DNA of 64,000 bases, taken from contig RSEE01000017.1 of the NCBI GenBank assembly GCA_003971905.1, forward strand, positions 744,001 through 808,000, given 5' to 3'. Position 1 is the stretch's first letter. Every line of letters begins with the position of its first letter. Positions 11,883-23,089 of this stretch are shown piece by piece. Below the pieces are notes generated by a model. That model was not told the origin of the DNA. It was given only the letters and a program-made list of their open reading frames with translations, and searched no databases. This stretch comes from Moniliella sp. 'wahieum'. Lineage: Eukaryota; Basidiomycota; Moniliellomycetes; Moniliellales; Moniliellaceae. Made by a program: the position numbers and the translations under genes.

Positions 11883-12731
11883 ATGTCATTCCCCGGCCGT
11901 GTTGTCAACAAGGTTGCACTCGTCACGGGCGCTGCGAGCGGGATTGGGCAAGCGACCGCCCGGGTACTGGCCAAGCAAGGTGCCAAAGTCTGGCTTGCCG
12001 ACGTTGCCCACAGCGAGAAGGTTGCTGAGGCGATTGTCAAAGAGGGAGGCAAAGCCACCAGCCTCAAGCTCGATGTCTCGAGCGAGTCAGACTGGGAGGC
12101 TGCCCTGACTACCATCAAGCAGGCCGACCATCGCCTTGACATTCTCGTTAACAATGCAGGTATCACGGGACCCCAAGCCGAGGTTGAACATGTTTCCCTT
12201 GAGGCTTTCAACCGCACTTTGTCCGTCAACTTGACGGGCGTGTTTCTCGGCTGCAAGCACGCAGTAGAGCTGATGAAGACGAACCAGCCTCCGACCGAGG
12301 GTGGTGCAAGCATCATCAACATGTCTTCGATCCTTGGCTTTGCAGGATTCCCCTCCTTCTCCCCCCAGTGCCACCAAGGGAGGTGTTCGTTTGATGACCA
12401 AGACCGTTGCGCTGGAGGTCGCCAAACATAACATTCGCGTGAACAGTGTTCATCCTGGGTACGTACATCTCTCTCCACCCTGTAGAAGCTGTCGTAGAGT
12501 GTACACGATCCATTGGGGGGATACTAACCCCAGAGCGGTGTCATTAACAGGTTCATTCAAACACCCATGGCCGAGGGCGTCGTCAACGAGAGCATTGTCA
12601 ATATGCATCCTCTTGGCCATCTGGGTGAAGCGGAAGACATCGCCAACATGTGCCTGTTCTTGGCCGGCAGCGAGGCCAAATTTTGCACCGGCGCCGAGTA
12701 CCTCGTTGATGGCGGCTACATGGCGCAGTAG
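11883..12731 (+). CDS. Short-chain dehydrogenase/reductase (classical SDR)
   Basis: Classical SDR of about 252 residues, the usual family length. Seen: cofactor loop TGAASGIG (residues about 15-22), an Asp after strand 2 (WLADVA) that favours NAD(H) over NADP(H), LDVSSESDW, the NNAG motif (LVNNAGITG), and the catalytic Ser in NMSSILGF. After the active site come MTKTVALEVAKHNIRVNSVHPG, the intron and the typical C-terminal GAEYLVDGGYM. Intron 12459-12550 (GTACGT...ATTAACAG) splits the Gly of HPGF. A 2-base loss in the C-run at about 12362-12368 shifts the frame and removes the expected Tyr of YSATK; restoring two bases gives an even frame overall. The substrate is unknown; similar proteins are 3-oxoacyl reductases and sugar or alcohol dehydrogenases. 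Confidence 0.85.
12459..12550 (+). other. Dehydrogenase intron
   Basis: 92-nt intron, donor GTACGT, acceptor TTAACAG. Splicing joins CCTGG to GTTC, giving the conserved HPGF followed by IQTPMAEG of SDRs. Confidence 0.85.
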
Positions 12732-15700
12732 TCGGTGCGCGGTGCATTGATCAATCCCCTTTTGTCGTCAGCATGCATTTACCAAACCAAAGGCATGCGT
12801 GTGGGTAGGTAGTGTTGCGCTCTGCTCAGCCACAGCTGCAATGAAATGGTCTCGTCGACTGGTTGAAAGAGCTAGGGAGCTGATCATGAGCACGGAGGAT
12901 GAACGAATGTCGTGTGGAAGCGGCGTCAGTCGTGGAGAGAATTAAGACAGGAGGGGACAGGAACACAAGAGAGCACAAAAGGAAGGCGCACAGACGCACG
13001 GCCAGAACACTGGCCTCCTATAGTGTCAGAGTGTCGCACACAACTCACGGTTTGGATAGATCAAGTTATCGTCTCCACGTCAATATGGGACGTGAGTGCG
13101 CTGGACTTCTCGATAGAAGGACAGACCACCGTACCCAAAAGCGCGACGAGACGCGAAGCGACGAAGAGGGCACCCGACGGACCGTGCTTGTCAATCCACG
13201 TACCCCAAATCGTCGGGCCATCGTAACTGACGGTTCAATGGGAACCATCGAACTACGACGACTGAGAGGTGCAGTATCGAGAATTATCTCACACATGCGG
13301 AGTGAAAGAGGACAAAAGGAGAGGCTTTTTGTGGTGTCTAGCAGATGCAGCGTCTCATTAGTTGTATGACAAGTTGCGTAATGTATTGTACCGTCTTGGT
13401 AAGTAGTGGCATGTCTGAAGCGCGGTTCGGACTCGGGGACAGGTGAGGGGGCAGAGGGAGACATCATTGTTTTTGGGTTATGGGAGCTTGGAGAAACGGT
13501 GGAAGTTGGATGATTGGGTGATGGAGAAGCAATTCGAAGAGGACGATTCCAGTGGATTGAACCATAATTGATGAGAACCGGGAGGAGAAGACGCCACTAG
13601 CCATGGACCGCGAGGAGGGCACCAAACCGTTTATTACAGACAAACGGCGGGGACTAAAATAGAACCAAAAGGCCATATATAAGAACGGGGAAAAGCAAGG
13701 GATTTTGAAAAAAGCAGAAACAGGCGAGACGACCTGTGTTCCAAAATAGAGCACAGTGTGAGTTGAGGAGCAAAAGTCAAACAAACAACATGCGGCTGTT
13801 GCGTTGTCGCCATCAAGGATGCGTATAGGGTCGATGGCTACCTCGGTCCCCAGGCAAGGACGATCAGTCTGACGGGTCATGCACACATACCCACTGGCTG
13901 TGCGTACGACCCTGTGTTCTAGATCTTCCTTGACCCCTTTGTGTGTGTCTCTCTCTCATGCGTTGATTTGCCGTACGATTGCTTCTCCTGTCCCTTTGGC
14001 ATATAAGTCACCAGTCCATGCAGCCTGAATGAGTACCATAGGCATCCAAAGCGATCCCCCTTCTTCACGGTCGAAGACCGTAAGTGTGTTGACGGTGCTG
14101 GGAACGATATATTCGGGTCGGAGGGGTCAGAACCGGGAGATAAGAGTAACGGCGTGGCCTCCTGGGGAAGAGAGCCTTGTCTGACGGGGACCAGGCGTAA
14201 GCCCGAAGCGCGAGCTTCGAAACCCAAAGAGTTGTCGCCTCGCTGCCTTGCTCGCGGTAGCGTTACCAGGCTGAGTCCAAGCGAGGCCAGTTGAGGGTGG
14301 GCGTAGGACAAGACGATTGGTCGCTCGTCCGCAATACATTCTCAGTACAGAGAGGGTCTTTATATAGCCAGGCAAAGTAGGCCCGCGAGCTACACAATAG
14401 GCAAACGGCCAAGCTGTGGTCTGTTGGAGACCACATCGGTTGAAGGTAAATCCGGCGCGATCGCCTACACGGATCACGTCGATCACCGGCTAGTAGAAGC
14501 CGAGATCGTGCGATATCCAGCAGCGGTGCCAACGGAAATATTCTGGTGGCTGCTGCGTAGTATCGCCCCGTGGCACATAGGGGGGGCAGGTCGGGGGCGA
14601 GGAAGGCAAAGGGGGGGGCACAGGCTCAGGCGGGGGTCTCGACAACCTGTCTTTTCAGATGGGCCATCCGCCCCACATCTTATCTTAGTCGTCACAATCA
14701 AATGGACTAATATCGCACCGTGTTCGCGATCCCGAGAGGAGCACCATGCTTAATACCCCAGCGCATGGATGTGGTACAACATTAGGGGAGATATCCGGAA
14801 GCATCCGAAGAGTACTTCAGCTGCCGGACTTTCAACTCAAGAACCAGTTCCCCCCCATCGACCCTCATTAAGCTGTCTCTGGCCTCTGATGTATAGGCCA
14901 CACCACATCACTCCTGTTATGAGATTGTACTTTGGGGATGCTTCAAACGTGCCTATACTGTTAGTAATTCAAGACAAGGATCCCATTGGTCCTTCGACAA
15001 AAACACGGTAATATTTGGTTGTGTTTTTTTTGCCTGGACACATATGATGGGGGGACCACACAGTATGTGCACCTTACTTACTGTTGCGAAAATTCCTACG
15101 GGGTGCGATGATATAGTGTTGCGACGCTACAACATGAGCCCGAATTTGCGTCGTATTCGGTCTCGTCTCGTCTTGGTGAATGCGGGTGGGATGGGCCTGG
15201 AGAAGAGGAACGTCTGATATCGGGACCTGTGCAGCCTCTCGTTCCACTGGTAGTGGCACATGGTGCTGGCCAGATAGAAAATCTCGGTGCTACCGACCAC
15301 ATGTCCACCAACAGAGGTTATGGCTGGTATTCAGAGAAGGTGGGACGAGATTTAAGAAAGGGGGCAGCGTCATTGGAAGATATGTTCCAGCAAACCATTA
15401 TTTCCAGTGTAGAACAATCTGGAGAGCAAAACATTGTCAAAGCATACAAAGGGACCCTCCTCCCCAGCAATGGTTATCGTGCCGTGAGAGAGAAGAAATG
15501 CGGTAAACCGAACGCGTTTTCAGTTCTGGTGAGCCGGAGAAGGTCGATCACAATACTGCCACAAACCCCGCTGACACCAAGTAAAATGGCAATCAAGAGC
15601 AAGAGGTTAGATGAATCACGATAATGCTTGGTTGCTGGTGAAGAGTAGAGTAGAGAACAGAGCGTAGAAGAAGAGGAGGGAATGAAAGGAGTCAGAGAAG

Positions 15701-16699
15701 AAGACAGCCGAAGCGGACACAACAGCCGAAGATTCCAGAATGGGGGCGGGTCTCAAATGTTGGACTTCCGCCCGGGGAACCACTGGTTGCTAGCGGATAT
15801 GAGGAAGCCTATATGACTAAGAGCGCCCGATGCTCCGACTATGCTCTTGGCGCTCACTTGCGAAGGTCCACAGCGCCCATACTGGCATGTTTTGACAAGT
15901 ATCTTCGGATCAGTCGAAAGACCTCTTGCTATATGTCGACATTGACCCAAGCATTTCAACCCCCCTGATGCACAAATGCGCATCATTGAATTTCCTTTTG
16001 ACCTTCTCGTACAATTATATACATCAAATGCGTCCCAGACACCGTCTGTATATAACTCTACATAGAGAGAGAGGGAAGGGGGAACACACTTTCTATAGTT
16101 CGCCTAGTCGTCTTAGCCTGCACAGCCTCTGGCCCTATGTGCATCCATGGCTACATTGGAGACCGTTTTGCTGTAGCTTTCCCGAGATAATTTACGGCCA
16201 CCGGATCAGACCTGTTGCCCACACAGGCTTTTGCTTTAGAAAGTCGTTCGTACTCTTGTCTCTGTGACCCCCGATGCCACCGTTTCCCCTTCGGTAAAAA
16301 TGTATTCGATTATGCTGGTTTTGCGTCTGATATCCGAGGACAGTACAACTCAATTGATCATCCGAGTGCGAACTACAACGTTCGACGCATGTGTGTCGGT
16401 GTATATACATTTGTGCAACAGAGACCGCGTGCGAATGGTGGCTTTACCTCATGGAGAGAACATTTGGTATCTGCACCCTGAAGGCTTGCGTGGAGCATAG
16501 AAAGAGGGAAAATGTGCGCGTGGAGACAAAGAGGGGTCATCAGGCATCAGGGCCTCACCTGCCTTATATAGTAGTCATTCAAGTTTCGTCATCTACAAAA
16601 ACTGGGGGAGGGAGAGGAAGAGAAACAGGCTGAGACTATCATATGTGTTTCCAACTATGAGAAACAGATTGTTTCTCTCTCGCTCCCTGGCAGTCCATA

Positions 16700-16867
16700 A
16701 TGCTTCATGAAAAGCATGTCATCCAGAAGCATATATCCGACACAGTTGGAAACTTTGCCGATATCAAAAAGGTGTTGGTTGACACGTTGACGGTGGCTGT
16801 GAAGCACCAGGAGCGATCTCTCACTGTGGTGGACTTAGTATTCAGGCCTGTGATTCTTATACTATAG
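16700..16867 (+). CDS. Short uncharacterised ORF (55 aa)
   Basis: Uninterrupted ATG-to-TAG frame starting MLHEKHVIQKHISDTVGNF. It has a well-mixed, charged, helix-compatible composition and ends in a hydrophobic VVDLVFRPVILIL. It could be a micro-protein or a leftover exon: CTGGCAG just upstream looks like a splice acceptor. I recognise no family. It sits alone in the gene-poor region. Confidence 0.25.
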   Translation: MLHEKHVIQKHISDTVGNFADIKKVLVDTLTVAVKHQERSLTVVDLVFRPVILIL

Positions 16868-17110
16868 GTCCCAGGTGTAGGAGCATTTTGAGCGCTGGCA
16901 GCTGAGCTCAGCGGTCAAAGGTTGGTGAGCACTGCTTCGAGAGAGGCCGAGCGAGAAGGTGCTCTTTTATGATAAACGGATCGATCGAGATGAGCGCAAG
17001 ATAAATGTGGAGACCTTGAAGCTTCAAGTTGGAGCTTAAGGTGGCATGCTGAGACACTGAAGAGGCATGTGCCATGTTGTGCCATGTGACATCACCGGCG
17101 CCGAGATGCC

Positions 17111-17150
17111 AAGGCCTGAGCCTCAGGCCTCAGGCTGAGGCGCTGAGGCC
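17111..17150. repeat. Heptamer units on palindrome AGGCCT
   Basis: AGGCCTGAGCCTCAGGCCTCAGGCTGAGG shows units of about seven bases around AGGCCT with a G or C spacer, grading into GCTGAGG. Related copies lie at 32344-32362 and 33147-33175. Confidence 0.6.
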
Positions 17151-17320
17151 GACCATATTGCCCGTTCATACTACGTTTCCAGTCTCAAGCCGGCCATTGG
17201 GACATCCCGTATACGCCGGAGGCCAGAGCAGGGCGGATATGCGCCCCCACAGGCCCCACAGTCATTGCAGTAGCATGATGCATGATGTCACACCATCACA
17301 AGCCACATGCACACATTACC

Positions 17321-17378
17321 CCGGTGACCAGTGACCGGTGACCGGTGACCAGCCTTTGGATAGCTGGTGACCGGTGAT
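17321..17378. repeat. Heptamer array on palindrome ACCGGT (GTGACCG)n
   Basis: Four consecutive seven-base units (GTGACCA, GTGACCG, GTGACCG, GTGACCA) occupy about 17323-17351. A further CTGGTGACCGGTGATCG follows at 17362-17378. The core is ACCGGT plus one G. Related copies occur at about 20161-20190, 32653-32676, 33130-33147 and 37079-37098. Confidence 0.85.
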
Positions 17379-17795
17379 CGATTCGGTTATCGACCACACC
17401 AATAATACTCGGTCACCGGTCACTTTACATAATTCATCCTTGTGGCGGATTGTGGCTTGGAAACGCCGCGAGCACTTCATCGCCTTGTGTATCCGAACAG
17501 AGATGAAAGCGCTGAGAGCCCTGTGGCTGAGCGAGCGAGCGAGCGAGCAAGTGGGACATCCATCAACTAGGATGCTTGATCTGTAAGATCCCAAGTCTTT
17601 CGCGGCCCGCACGGACGCGTGCACGGTGAACACGTTTTCAACCCAGTACCCAAGCGGCTGGAGATGTGAAAAGAGAATGATCAAAAAGACCTACTCAAGT
17701 ACCTCAATGCGCAGATGACAATGTGATTGAGCACAGCAAAATGCGTTCAACCATACGTTTTGCTTTCTTCGACGCCAGGTCAAAGTGCATTGAGG

Positions 17796-18092
17796 TCACC
17801 GAAAAACAGGTTCAAATTGGTCTTCAGGGCACACATGCGCTCTGTGGAGTTCCTCGCGCAGAAAAAGTGTTCCACAGTTTGGACTGAGATCATTGTTGGA
17901 GTCCATGTTGGTCTGTACTTCTCCCCCAGTCCAAGTTGCGGCGTTGCACGAGGTCACATAGGGGACGACGGTCTTCAAACTTGCGCGCTCCATTCGGGAT
18001 GCATATATCTCAATGAGCCGGTTGCGGAGGGATGAGTAGGAGCCATGATAGAGGGGGACTGGGCGAGTTGTAATCGCTACCGAGTGAGCCAT
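17796..18092 (-). CDS. Possible unrecognised ORF (98 aa)
   Basis: ATG-initiated minus-strand frame with balanced composition: SLRNRLIEIYASRMERASLK in the middle and a C-terminal part with several Cys and acidic residues (FLREELHRAHVCPEDQFEP). An overlapping frame upstream (18010-18195) might continue it through an indel. No family is recognised and no promoter is obvious. It could be a real small gene, a decayed gene or chance. Confidence 0.2.
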   Translation of the reverse strand: MAHSVAITTRPVPLYHGSYSSLRNRLIEIYASRMERASLKTVVPYVTSCNAATWTGGEVQTNMDSNNDLSPNCGTLFLREELHRAHVCPEDQFEPVFR

Positions 18093-19183
18093 GGTGGGAC
18101 GACCAGGGATGTGTAGGTGGACACTCAGTATGTGGAGAACTTTCGAGTATACAAGTAAATGCGATCAAAGTTGCGGACCCGAAGGTGGAATACATGATGA
18201 GACGGCAACGCTAGTGGAACCGTGGGGAAGGTGCTGAATCGAACGTTGGAGCCAGCAGAATGTTATTACATGAAAACGTATCAGAGGCACGCTCGAGAGA
18301 TTGTCTTCCTTCTATGAATTGTCATGACAACACGCAGGTGTACTATGCCACGAACAAGACTGCCAACAAGATCTTTGAGAATTGGAAGGCTCTTACTCTG
18401 AAGAAGAGTCTCATTGAAGATGGTTCATCACTCCATATGCCTACCACGCTCATTCGTCTCAGCTCGCGCTATATAAAAATGCGGCTTCTAAGCGACTGAC
18501 TATGCGTTCAGAAAGTATTGACATGCTGGCAACACCACTATATAACCCTTTTGATTGGGTTGGGGCAACATATGCGGGATAAGGCTGAGCCAGCCCATGG
18601 GCCCAGCATTTGTTTGTCCCTACTTGGAGTTCTATATGCAATTTGGCTATGAATTCGGATGTTAACGGGGTTACCGGGTTTGATGTGAGAGTCGCGATGC
18701 GAAGAGGTGGCGAACGAGAAGATTCTTTTAGCTGTCTCGACCGGGGTGACTTTCTGTTATACTTTTGACACATGTGTATATGCATATAGCCAGTTAAAAA
18801 AGTTCTTATCAATTGACCCTCACTAGTCAGCTTCAGGCTTCGCACCATATGCAAACGCCCGATGGATACCTCTCTTCTTTGGGCGTTTGCCGTGTGTGTG
18901 GACTTCTCCCCTCCCTCCAACCACATGATTGATCCTTAGCTTAGCGCTTAACTCATGATGGTGAAGCTGCGGTCCCGAGTTGCCTCGCGGGGCTGGCCTC
19001 TGGGGATGATATAAGGACTTTGAGTGCCGTGTGCTTTATAGCTTGGTTCTTTTGCCTTGGGTCTGGGCGCCGTTTAAGCATCCCTTTATAGCGCTTAGCT
19101 CTTCAACCTTACCGGCCTTATCCTTAACTCAAGCTTCAAGCTCCAAACTTGAAGTAATATAATTGAATTGCAGCTTTTCATAA

Positions 19184-19212
19184 GTTGAACGTTGAACGGT
19201 TGAACGTTGAAC
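19184..19212. repeat. Heptamer array on palindrome AACGTT (GTTGAAC)n
   Basis: GTTGAAC GTTGAAC GGTTGAAC GTTGAAC: four seven-base units, one with an inserted G, built on AACGTT plus G. Related arrays are at 32001-32045 and 47609-47633. Confidence 0.9.
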
Positions 19213-19440
19213 AAGACAACACCGCAGGGTTCTGTTGTCCTGCCAAGCCCTTCGGGAAAGCCGCACCGCCGGTCCAGGCGGACTCACTGAAACATGCACC
19301 CTGGCTGAAACGGGAAGAATCTTTTGTTCTTCCAAATCTTGGCACTCGGGGCCGGTGTGTAGGAGGGTGTGGTAGGGTGTGGAGTGCATGTATAGCAGGT
19401 GTAGCACTGTGTGGTGCAGTTATCGATTATCGCTATCATA

Positions 19441-19520
19441 TATCACGCATGTCACATGCATGTCACTTGTCACATGTCACATATCATGCATCATGCATGC
19501 CGTGCGTCATGCATCATGCG
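19441..19520. repeat. Mixed heptamer array: ACATGT grading into ATGCAT
   Basis: Units of TCACATG (with TCACTTG and TCACATA variants) over about 19450-19485 pass directly into TCATGCA units over about 19484-19520. The seven-base period is kept through most of the stretch while the central palindrome changes. Confidence 0.85.
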
Positions 19521-19597
19521 TCTCTCGAGGAGACCGTATGTGCCAGATCTCATTTGGCCTTCGTGCCCCTGATATCGCCAAAACATCAGATGGTATC

Positions 19598-19614
19598 AGA
19601 TCTCAGATCTCAGA
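19598..19614. repeat. Heptamer array on palindrome AGATCT
   Basis: AGATCTC AGATCTC AGA: two full units and a partial one of palindrome AGATCT plus C. A second copy with the same unit lies at 33073-33090. Confidence 0.7.
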
Positions 19615-19908
19615 GCCCTACTATATATAACGTTCTACGCTCCGCCGGGACCTTCCGTGCCAAGCATCTCTCAGCCTCGGATCTTTCGGGTATTGCTAGT
19701 TGCTTCGTCACCGAGCACCCAGGGCACCCTCTTCGCTTGAGCGCATGGACCAACATGTGTATGGAGCCACCAAAAAGAAAAGCGAGAAACTTCCTTGCGC
19801 GGAGAGAAACGCAGCACACAAGTGTGGTATCTGCGCACAAGAATCTGCCAGCAGCCTGTGCGGCCCCTACTGTCCTCGGACACAGTTGCTCGCACCGATT
19901 GGGTATGA

Positions 19909-19981
19909 GATCGATGATCGCTGATCATCGATTATCGATCACAAAATGTTTCTAACGATCATGCATCATGCATCATGATGC
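19909..19981. repeat. Heptamer arrays on ATCGAT/TGATCA and ATGCAT
   Basis: At 19909-19942, GATCGAT, GATCGCT, GATCATC, GATTATC, GATCAC follow a seven-base period. At 19957-19981, CATGCAT/CATGATG units do the same. Similar GATC/CGAT arrays are at 22588-22612, 40506-40540, 40610-40640 and 46604-46633. Confidence 0.75.
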
Positions 19982-20227
19982 AAGTGTACATGTAACTCGT
20001 GAACGCTCCGTTGCACACGTTGAACGTTGATCGGTGATTGATGATCGCGTTGTTCCGCATATGCTTGACATCATGCATCATGACAGCATGTCAGTTCTTG
20101 GCGTTGAAAAGGATGACATATTAAACGACAGAGGGGGGCAGGTCCAGTCCAAAAGGTACATGGTGACTGGTAACCGGTAGCCGGTGCGAGCAACCGAAAA
20201 GACCGTCATTGTGGCACTGAAGGGAAG

Positions 20228-20308
20228 TTGAAGCTTTTGAAGAACGTTATGTTGAAGCTGAGAAGTCTTAATTGAAGCTTATTGAAGCTTGCCAGAGAAG
20301 CTTGAAGG
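20228..20308. repeat. Scattered AAGCTT heptamer units
   Basis: TTGAAGC-type units recur five to six times over 80 bp (TTGAAGCTT, GTTGAAGCT, ATTGAAGCTTATTGAAGCTT, GAAGCTTGAAGG), a degenerate array on palindrome AAGCTT. A clearer array is at 40174-40230. Confidence 0.65.
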
Positions 20309-21157
20309 TGTGTCCGTTATCCGCTGGGTTGCGCCGCGCTTCTCGCATACATCAAGCTTTCATGCATCATGTACCAAGCTTCATGAGCTTCATGGCGCAG
20401 GAAGTAGGCCCGCTAAAAACCCACTCTACTCTTCAATAAGCGAAGTTACACATTAGGCTTCAACATAACCGGCACGGGCGAAGAGACGAGAAAAGTGCTT
20501 GAATCATCTATTAATTGTTTCCCCAGAGACGCTTGGCATGTGTACGTTTCTGATCAGGATGATGTGTGAACAAAATGTTTGGACGTTGACGTTGAGGACG
20601 TTGAGGGCGTTGCGGTGCACCTGAAGTTTTGCTCGCTATAGCTGAATGACACTCCTGTGTGACAAATGTCACACTTCGAACTTCAACTTGAAAACTTTTT
20701 GAAAAGCTTCACTACTTCGTCCTGACTATATACTAGGGCAAGGTGGTGTTGCTGAACGGATGCAAGAGGAGGGCAGTTCGTCATATTTCCATGTCTGGAC
20801 CATGTGCCGAGTGTTACTTACAGCCGAGCCGATTGGGACGTGTCGAAGACAGATTGTCGGCCACGGGCCAAGTGCGAGCAATCCCGGCGGCACCCAAGAC
20901 CTACGCTCTCACATGCACATGTCAGATCTCAGAAGTGAGTCGTGTGTCTTAGATCGTTTTTATTTCGTCACATACCACCTGTGATCTATGCACTGGGGCA
21001 CAATCGATGATCGGTGACCGGGACCTTTAAAACTTTATTTTTGGAAGCATGCACGCACACATAGATAAGTGCATGCTTGCTCGGCTTGGCAGTAACTAAT
21101 AACTGGTAAAGTGTAGCGATGGTGACCTTACCGGCCTGTGACCCGTGACTTGGTGAC

Positions 21158-21235
21158 AGTACTGAGTGCACTCACTGAATACACAACTGAGTACTGATAG
21201 ATGAAGAGACGAAGTACACTCAGACTGAGTACACT
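21158..21235. repeat. Scattered AGTACT heptamer units
   Basis: AGTACTGAGTGCACTCACTG and ACTGAGTACTGATAG, then AGTACACTCAGACTGAGTACAC: degenerate units of about seven bases around AGTACT with a G or C spacer. Confidence 0.55.
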
Positions 21236-22813
21236 AATAGTATACCGCTGCATCAAAAACCGACATTCTTTAATCAATCATCTAGAGATTTTGAGCCCAA
21301 TTGGCCTTAAAAATCGCCGTGATGACCGGTGCTGCATTACTAGTTACTCCAGAAGACCCATTCCACATGTGGCATCCTGCATTATATGTGGGGGCAATAG
21401 GGATCGAAGGGAATAACCGTCATGGTAGACGGCATTGCACACACATGGTATACTCTTTCTCTATGAGAGCGAACCACAAGCTTCAAAAGCTTCTTTTGTG
21501 AAATCACGCCAGCGGTGGCGGGGGGGCGAAAGAACGGAAGCAATGTGCGATGGGCGTGGAGGGTACCCGGTACCCCCCGATGCGCGAAGTAGGGGATTGG
21601 CTATCGCCGTTCGATCGCTTCAATGCCAATTTCACATGGTAACTTGACGTTGAAGTCCAAAAGCTTCGACGTTTAATTGTTGTGTTTGGCTCTTGTCTTC
21701 CTTCTGTTCGGAATTTGTCTAGTCTATACAACCCCGCGGACGCAATTTGAGTTTACAGCACGCCAAGCACAGATGTGCCCATGCCGCATTGGCATAAGAT
21801 ATTGGCATATCTAATCCTATCGATAAATAAAAATGGCGCGCCAAGGCCTGTGGAGGAGAGCCGGACCGTGCATTTTTGTGTGACGCCGTGCGGGTACGCC
21901 TGAATGTACGGAGCGACACGAATTGGAAAACGACAGACGAGCTGAGGCGCTGAGACACTGAGGTTGTTCGCAACCCTGGCGTTGCGCGTTTCGGTGGAAC
22001 GTCACGCGTGACTTACAACATGTGGGGGCCTCGGCGCCCAGACTTGCCCAGGCCAGGCTCCTTGGCGGTGGGCACGATGTGGCGGTGGGTGCTCTTGATC
22101 CTCCCCGAGGCCTGCAGCAAGGAATGACGTTGATCCGTGAGCACCCCCGTTGATCGCGATGAACGCTTGGAAAAGTCCCGTTTTACGCGCGTGAAGAGGA
22201 AGAACCCTGTATGCGGAGTCAAACCCACGCTGGTGGTATGGGGCCCCGAAGCCACCTACAGGAGGGTGCAACTGTCCTGATGTTTACGATCTAATCATTG
22301 GTGTCATTAAGCAGTCCTCAGCCTGAGCGCTCGCGCTCACTCATCGCATGCTTACAGCGCTCCATAGAGGATGGGTGCAGCAGGATGGGTTGGCCTGCTG
22401 GAGCGACATGAGCGTCAAACGCGTGCAACAGCGCTCCGGACCTGCTACGTAGCACAATCATCTTAACCGCGTTAAGCTTTAAGAATCAAAGCCACGCACA
22501 TGATGATGCATGAAAAACTTGAAGCTATTAAGGTGTAACATGGAACAGGGTGTAAACAGGTGTAACATGGACCCAGCAACCGCCCGCTATCCGACTATCG
22601 ATCATCGATGAATCATCCACATCATTTGGATCATGCATCGTACATCACACGTCTCCCTTCGGAAGTCACACGTCACACACCGACATCATACATCATGCAT
22701 CACCAATATGCGGGCACACCAAGTCTCCCTTGGGCTCAGGCCTTGGGGTCATCCGGTCATCCTCCAAGTCTTGTTATAGCCGTAACCAGCTTGTGGCTTC
22801 CGTGGCTGTCCGC

Positions 22814-22823
22814 TATATATAAA
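22814..22823 (+). promoter_or_regulatory. TATA element upstream of DHA1 transporter
   Basis: TATATATAAA lies about 270 bp upstream of the chosen ATG (23090) and about 190 bp upstream of an alternative ATG at 23009. The DNA between is C/T-rich (CACTTCCTCTAAGC). This is a plausible core promoter. Confidence 0.5.
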
Positions 22824-23089
22824 GGTCAGCATAGCAGGGGTGTTTAACACCATCACTGCGCAAACTTCTAGCCACTCGATCCACTTCCTCTAAGCGTCCT
22901 CTCTACCGATCGCTTTTATCGTGTCAGAGGTCTCTCGCACACAATCCCCTCTCCCGCTCTGCCCACAATCTACTTTCGCCCTTCCAAAGAGCCTTGATAT
23001 ATCCGTCATGGCTGGCAATCACCTCCGTCACTATTCGCAGCGACGCACTGCCGCCCCTCAACCCGCCAACAGGAGAGGCCTCCCAGGTG

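Larger units (their letters stand above)
12732..22813. other. Gene-poor, repeat-rich 10-kb region
   Basis: About 10 kb with no recognisable gene. Composition is lower in GC than the coding blocks. It contains many short heptamer arrays, listed separately, and several TATA-like sites (13674, 14355 on the minus strand, 18469, 18538, 19620). Scattered short open frames occur on both strands. Minus-strand frames at 13066-13467, 13919-14311 and 15474-15986 (one with a hydrophobic LLLLIAILLGVSGVCGSIVI) and a plus frame at 15229-15624 might be exons of unknown small genes, but none has a family signature. No tRNA, rRNA or transposase motif was found. Confidence 0.6.

Noticed and set aside
13464-15986. 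Series of minus-strand open frames that could form a multi-exon membrane protein
   Set aside because: One frame has a convincing hydrophobic stretch, but I could not join the frames with consistent splice sites and saw no family motif, so I did not call a gene.
17321-17378. CRISPR array or phage-like direct repeats
   Set aside because: Units are 7 bp with no unique spacers, and the window is clearly eukaryotic with spliceosomal introns.
19185-19955. 256-codon open frame on the plus strand
   Set aside because: It runs through AACGTT, ACATGT, ATGCAT and AGATCT heptamer arrays. Period-7 repeats without stops keep long frames open by chance, and the product is repeats of HASCM/HVTYH-type peptides with no family signature.
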